Source: SAR116 cluster bacterium | GTDB taxonomy: Bacteria > Pseudomonadota > Alphaproteobacteria > Puniceispirillales > Puniceispirillaceae | Assembly (NCBI GenBank): GCA_002722385.1 | Contig: PBLR01000003.1 | Span: forward strand, 1 to 8,564 | Direction: 5' to 3' | DNA: 8,564 bases | In this document: in pieces, positions 6,508-8,564 of the stretch | Layout of the letters: the number at the start of each line of letters is the position of its first letter | Position numbering within the stretch: position 1 is the first letter of the stretch | The notes under the pieces: generated by a model | Databases searched by the model: none | Seen by the model: only the letters and a program-made list of their open reading frames with translations | What the model was told of the DNA's origin: nothing | Position numbers and translations under genes: made by a program

Positions 6508-6540
6508 CAAAATACCTCCCTCAGAAAATGCCGTTTGCCG

Positions 6541-6569
6541 CTGACAATACAGCCCGATCGTGGCATAGT
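6541..6569 (+). promoter_or_regulatory. Predicted sigma-70-type promoter of the GT4-lptD unit
   Basis: CTGACA (6541-6546, 5 of 6 to TTGACA) and CATAGT (6564-6569, 4 of 6 to TATAAT) are separated by exactly 17 bp. Transcription would start near 6576, about 32 nt before the GT4 ATG. It could also supply lptD, which follows with a 32-bp gap and no visible terminator. Confidence 0.42.
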
Positions 6570-6607
6570 TGCCCTGTCAAGAAGCAGTCTTCATCTGAAC
6601 CCAGGCC

Positions 6608-7783
6608 ATGGCGGGAGCATCTTTTTTGCCCTATACGCATATTCTGCTTCCTCATAAGGAAGTGATGACAGACCAAAATGCCGGAGCCATTGCCAGCATC
6701 GCCGCGCAGAATGTACGCCTGTCGTCACCAGATCAGAAGTTTACCGTCTTGGGGCGGCAACTGCATGGGCCGCCGATGCCTGATATTACCTACCAGCCTC
6801 TTGCCCCCCGGCACAGCTGGCTATCTGGTCAAAATATTGGCCTCGCCCGGGCTTACATTCACCATCTGAAATCAGCCCCTCAGCCTGACCTTGTTGAGGT
6901 GCATGGCCGTGCCCAGGTTGCACGCTATATCTGCCAGAAACGCCCTGATTTGCCTGTTGTGCTGTATCTGCATAATGACCCACGCGAAATGAAAGGTGCC
7001 CGCAATATATCTGACCGGGTCTGGCTGATGACGCATTTAGCCGGCATTATTTGCGTTTCTGAACATATCAAACAATGTTTTCTTGACGGGTTGTCCGCAG
7101 CGGCGGTCGATGAGGCTAAAATCTGTGCTGTTCTGAATGGTACGACCCGGCATCTTTGCGCACCGCAGCCCAAACAGAACCGCATTCTGATCATTGGCCG
7201 GATGGTCCCTGAAAAAGGTATTCTGCCTGCCTGCCGCGCGGTTGCATCTATATTGGATGAGCATCCTGACTGGTGTCTGGACGTGGTTGGCGGCCGTCAT
7301 TTTAAAACAGAAACCCCGTCTGCTTATGAAGAACAGATTGCGCAGACGCTGGGCCCTGTTCAAACCCAAATCCATCTGCATGGATTCCAGCCAGCCTCTG
7401 TTACACAAGGCTTGCAAGACAAAGCAGCGATTTCCATTGTTCCGTCCTTATGGGATGAGCCATGCGGCCTGACAGGACTGGAAGCCTTAGCCGCTGGATC
7501 GGCCCTATTAACCACAGACAGAGGCGGCATTCCGGAATATGCAACTGGCCGGGCAGAAATCATACCCCTGACCGGAACAGAGCTAAGCGATGCCGAAGCA
7601 GAGCAGAAATTTGAACAGAATCTGGCGACACATCTTCGTTTGCTGATGACAAACACAGCCGCTCGTGAAAAATTACAACGCCAGGCCTGGGCTGATTTTC
7701 CTTTCACAGCAGAAAATATGGTCGTTAACACAGCGAAAGCCCGGCAAGCGTTCTTGTCCAGATTTACAAACCCTGCGCTTTGA
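6608..7783 (+). CDS. GT4 family glycosyltransferase (GT-B fold)
   Basis: This 391-residue cytosolic or membrane-peripheral glycosyltransferase has retaining GT4 hallmarks. The first beta strand and loop read THILLPHKE with NAGAI just after; HNDPREM (from His122) lies in the N-terminal domain; IIGRMVPEKG (G197-G204) opens the C-terminal nucleotide-sugar domain; and WDEPCGLTGLEALAAG carries the E-x7-E pair Glu284 and Glu292. Sugar donor and acceptor are unknown; the position next to lptD and opposite a GT9 gene points to LPS or another surface glycan. The ATG at 6608 keeps the first beta strand of the fold, so it is preferred despite a weak ribosome binding site (AGGCC). An in-frame ATG at 6665 follows a better AAGGA but would remove that strand. 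No signal peptide or membrane helix is seen. lptD starts 32 bp downstream. Confidence 0.9.
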   Translation: MAGASFLPYTHILLPHKEVMTDQNAGAIASIAAQNVRLSSPDQKFTVLGRQLHGPPMPDITYQPLAPRHSWLSGQNIGLARAYIHHLKSAPQPDLVEVHGRAQVARYICQKRPDLPVVLYLHNDPREMKGARNISDRVWLMTHLAGIICVSEHIKQCFLDGLSAAAVDEAKICAVLNGTTRHLCAPQPKQNRILIIGRMVPEKGILPACRAVASILDEHPDWCLDVVGGRHFKTETPSAYEEQIAQTLGPVQTQIHLHGFQPASVTQGLQDKAAISIVPSLWDEPCGLTGLEALAAGSALLTTDRGGIPEYATGRAEIIPLTGTELSDAEAEQKFEQNLATHLRLLMTNTAAREKLQRQAWADFPFTAENMVVNTAKARQAFLSRFTNPAL

Positions 7784-7815
7784 TGTAGCAGTTGAAGACA
7801 ACCAGATCATTACGC

Positions 7816-8564
7816 ATGGAACCCAGTGTGAAGCGTCTATTTTCAAAGTCTTTATCCTCAACGGGCTTAACGATTGTCAGTCTTATCATGTTCATGATAG
7901 GGACAATTGCCATGCCTGCTGGCGCGCAGGACAGCTCAGATATCGCCTTTGAAGCTGACACAATCACAGTTGAACAAGAAAACGGTGTGATGATCGCCAC
8001 AGGCAATGTTAAAGTCACTCAGCAAGGCGACGAGCTGCTCGCGGATCAAATCACCTATAATCAGCTGACCGGCGAAGCCCGGGCTAAAGGATCGGTCAGG
8101 CTGACCACAAAGGATGGCACAACACATCTCTCAGAAGAGATGATACTGGATGAAAACTTCACTCATGCCGTGGCCACCCCTTTGATCAGCACACTATCAG
8201 ATGGCAGCCGGTTTTCTGCACAAACCGGGGATCACAGACAAGACCAACGCACCGTATTCGGCCGTTCAGTCTTTTCCCCCTGTAACTGTGATTACGATGC
8301 GGGGGAAAGTCCCATATGGGATCTGAGATCATCTCAGTCAAAGCATAATATCGAAACCCAGACGATCATACATCAGAACGTCAGAATGCATATTTTTGGC
8401 CTGCCGGTGTTTTATTTCCCGGTGCTGGCGCATCCGGACGCAACTGTAAAGCGTCGCTCTGGCCTTCTAACCCCTTCTGTTTCTTATTCGAATGATAACG
8501 GGCTGACCCTGACAACGCCCTATTATCAGGTGATTAGCCCGACACAGGATATCGAATTCCAGCC
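7816..8564 (+). CDS. lptD: LPS-assembly protein LptD, N-terminal part (cut by the window end)
   Basis: LptD is the outer-membrane beta-barrel that, with LptE, inserts LPS into the outer leaflet. About 249 codons are visible. A signal peptide occupies residues 1-37: basic KRLFSK, a hydrophobic core around 18-33, and cleavage after AGA37. A periplasmic LptA-like (OstA) domain begins at FEADTITVEQ (45-54) and includes IATGNVKV, LLADQITYNQLTGEARAKG and VRLTTKDG. The barrel region starts with the alphaproteobacterial-type motif FGLPVFYFPVLAHPDATVKRRSGLLTPS. Cys156 and Cys158 form a CxC (SPCNCD) where relatives I recall carry CxxC. The ATG at 7816 gives a normal signal peptide but lacks a clear ribosome binding site; a TTG at 7792 and ATGs at 7888 and 7894 are alternatives, the latter two losing the basic region. 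A stop at 7786-7788 limits upstream extension. It likely shares a transcript with the GT4 gene. Confidence 0.93.
   Translation, partial: MEPSVKRLFSKSLSSTGLTIVSLIMFMIGTIAMPAGAQDSSDIAFEADTITVEQENGVMIATGNVKVTQQGDELLADQITYNQLTGEARAKGSVRLTTKDGTTHLSEEMILDENFTHAVATPLISTLSDGSRFSAQTGDHRQDQRTVFGRSVFSPCNCDYDAGESPIWDLRSSQSKHNIETQTIIHQNVRMHIFGLPVFYFPVLAHPDATVKRRSGLLTPSVSYSNDNGLTLTTPYYQVISPTQDIEFQ

Larger units (their letters stand above)
6437..6607. other. Divergent intergenic region between the two glycosyltransferase genes
   Basis: This 171-bp gap holds a candidate plus-strand promoter near its right end and a hairpin in its left half, both listed separately. For the minus-strand GT9 gene only a weak pair was seen (TGGACT, 17 bp, CATAAA) upstream of its start, too poor to call. 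No short gene with a credible start and ribosome binding site was found. Confidence 0.5.

Noticed and set aside
6656..6667. Alternative GT4 start at the ATG at 6665, preceded by AAGGA.
   Set aside because: It would delete the first beta strand (THILLPHKE) of the GT-B fold, which is recognisable upstream in the same frame.
7037..7731. Minus-strand open frames of 123-126 codons opposite the GT4 gene.
   Set aside because: They show no family motifs and mirror the well-supported GT4 coding frame.
7884..7899. Perfect inverted repeat TATCATG-TT-CATGATA within the start of lptD.
   Set aside because: It falls inside the signal-peptide coding sequence, has a 2-nt spacer too small for an RNA loop, and is explained by the MFM codons; there is no further support for an operator.

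Overview
The window looks like chromosomal DNA from a Gram-negative bacterium, most likely an alphaproteobacterium. The reasons are a moderate GC content, an LptD whose motifs match the alphaproteobacterial form, a two-domain Sua5, and a lone HhH-GPD alkylbase glycosylase. A marine SAR116-like lineage would fit, but the sequence alone cannot settle that. I saw no insertion sequence, phage gene, tRNA, rRNA or CRISPR array. The content is mostly conserved housekeeping and envelope genes packed very tightly.

Left part (1-2326): the first 236 bases hold no confident gene. A short minus-strand reading frame running off the left edge (76 to 1) is a weak candidate. Next comes a minus-strand membrane cytochrome b561-type protein (237-920). 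It is divergent from a plus-strand alkylated-base DNA glycosylase (998-1642). The 77-bp gap between them carries a good sigma-70-type promoter and a perfect 7+7 inverted repeat. The glycosylase converges, with only 6 bp between stop codons, on a minus-strand SRAP/YedK (HMCES-type) abasic-site shield protein (1649-2326). One neighbour makes abasic sites and the other binds them, although they are on opposite strands.

Middle part (2327-5530): a divergent promoter region leads into an apparent three-gene plus-strand operon with gaps of 39 and 41 bp. It encodes Sua5 (threonylcarbamoyl-AMP synthase, for tRNA t6A), an FAD-dependent 2-hydroxyacid dehydrogenase of the D2HGDH/GlcD family, and a DUF924 protein. 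The FAD enzyme keeps its metal ligands but appears to have changed substrate-carboxylate residues.

Right part (5519-8564): this is an envelope region. A minus-strand GT9 (heptosyltransferase-like) gene overlaps the DUF924 gene tail-to-tail by 12 bp. It is divergent from a plus-strand GT4 glycosyltransferase, and 32 bp after that begins lptD, the outer-membrane LPS translocon, which is cut by the window end. The two glycosyltransferases and LptD suggest LPS or surface-glycan synthesis and export.

No clearly new multi-gene system is visible. The items most worth checking are the dyad in the cytochrome/glycosylase promoter, the altered substrate pocket of the FAD enzyme, the altered DNA-contact loop of the YedK protein, and the glycosyltransferase next to lptD.
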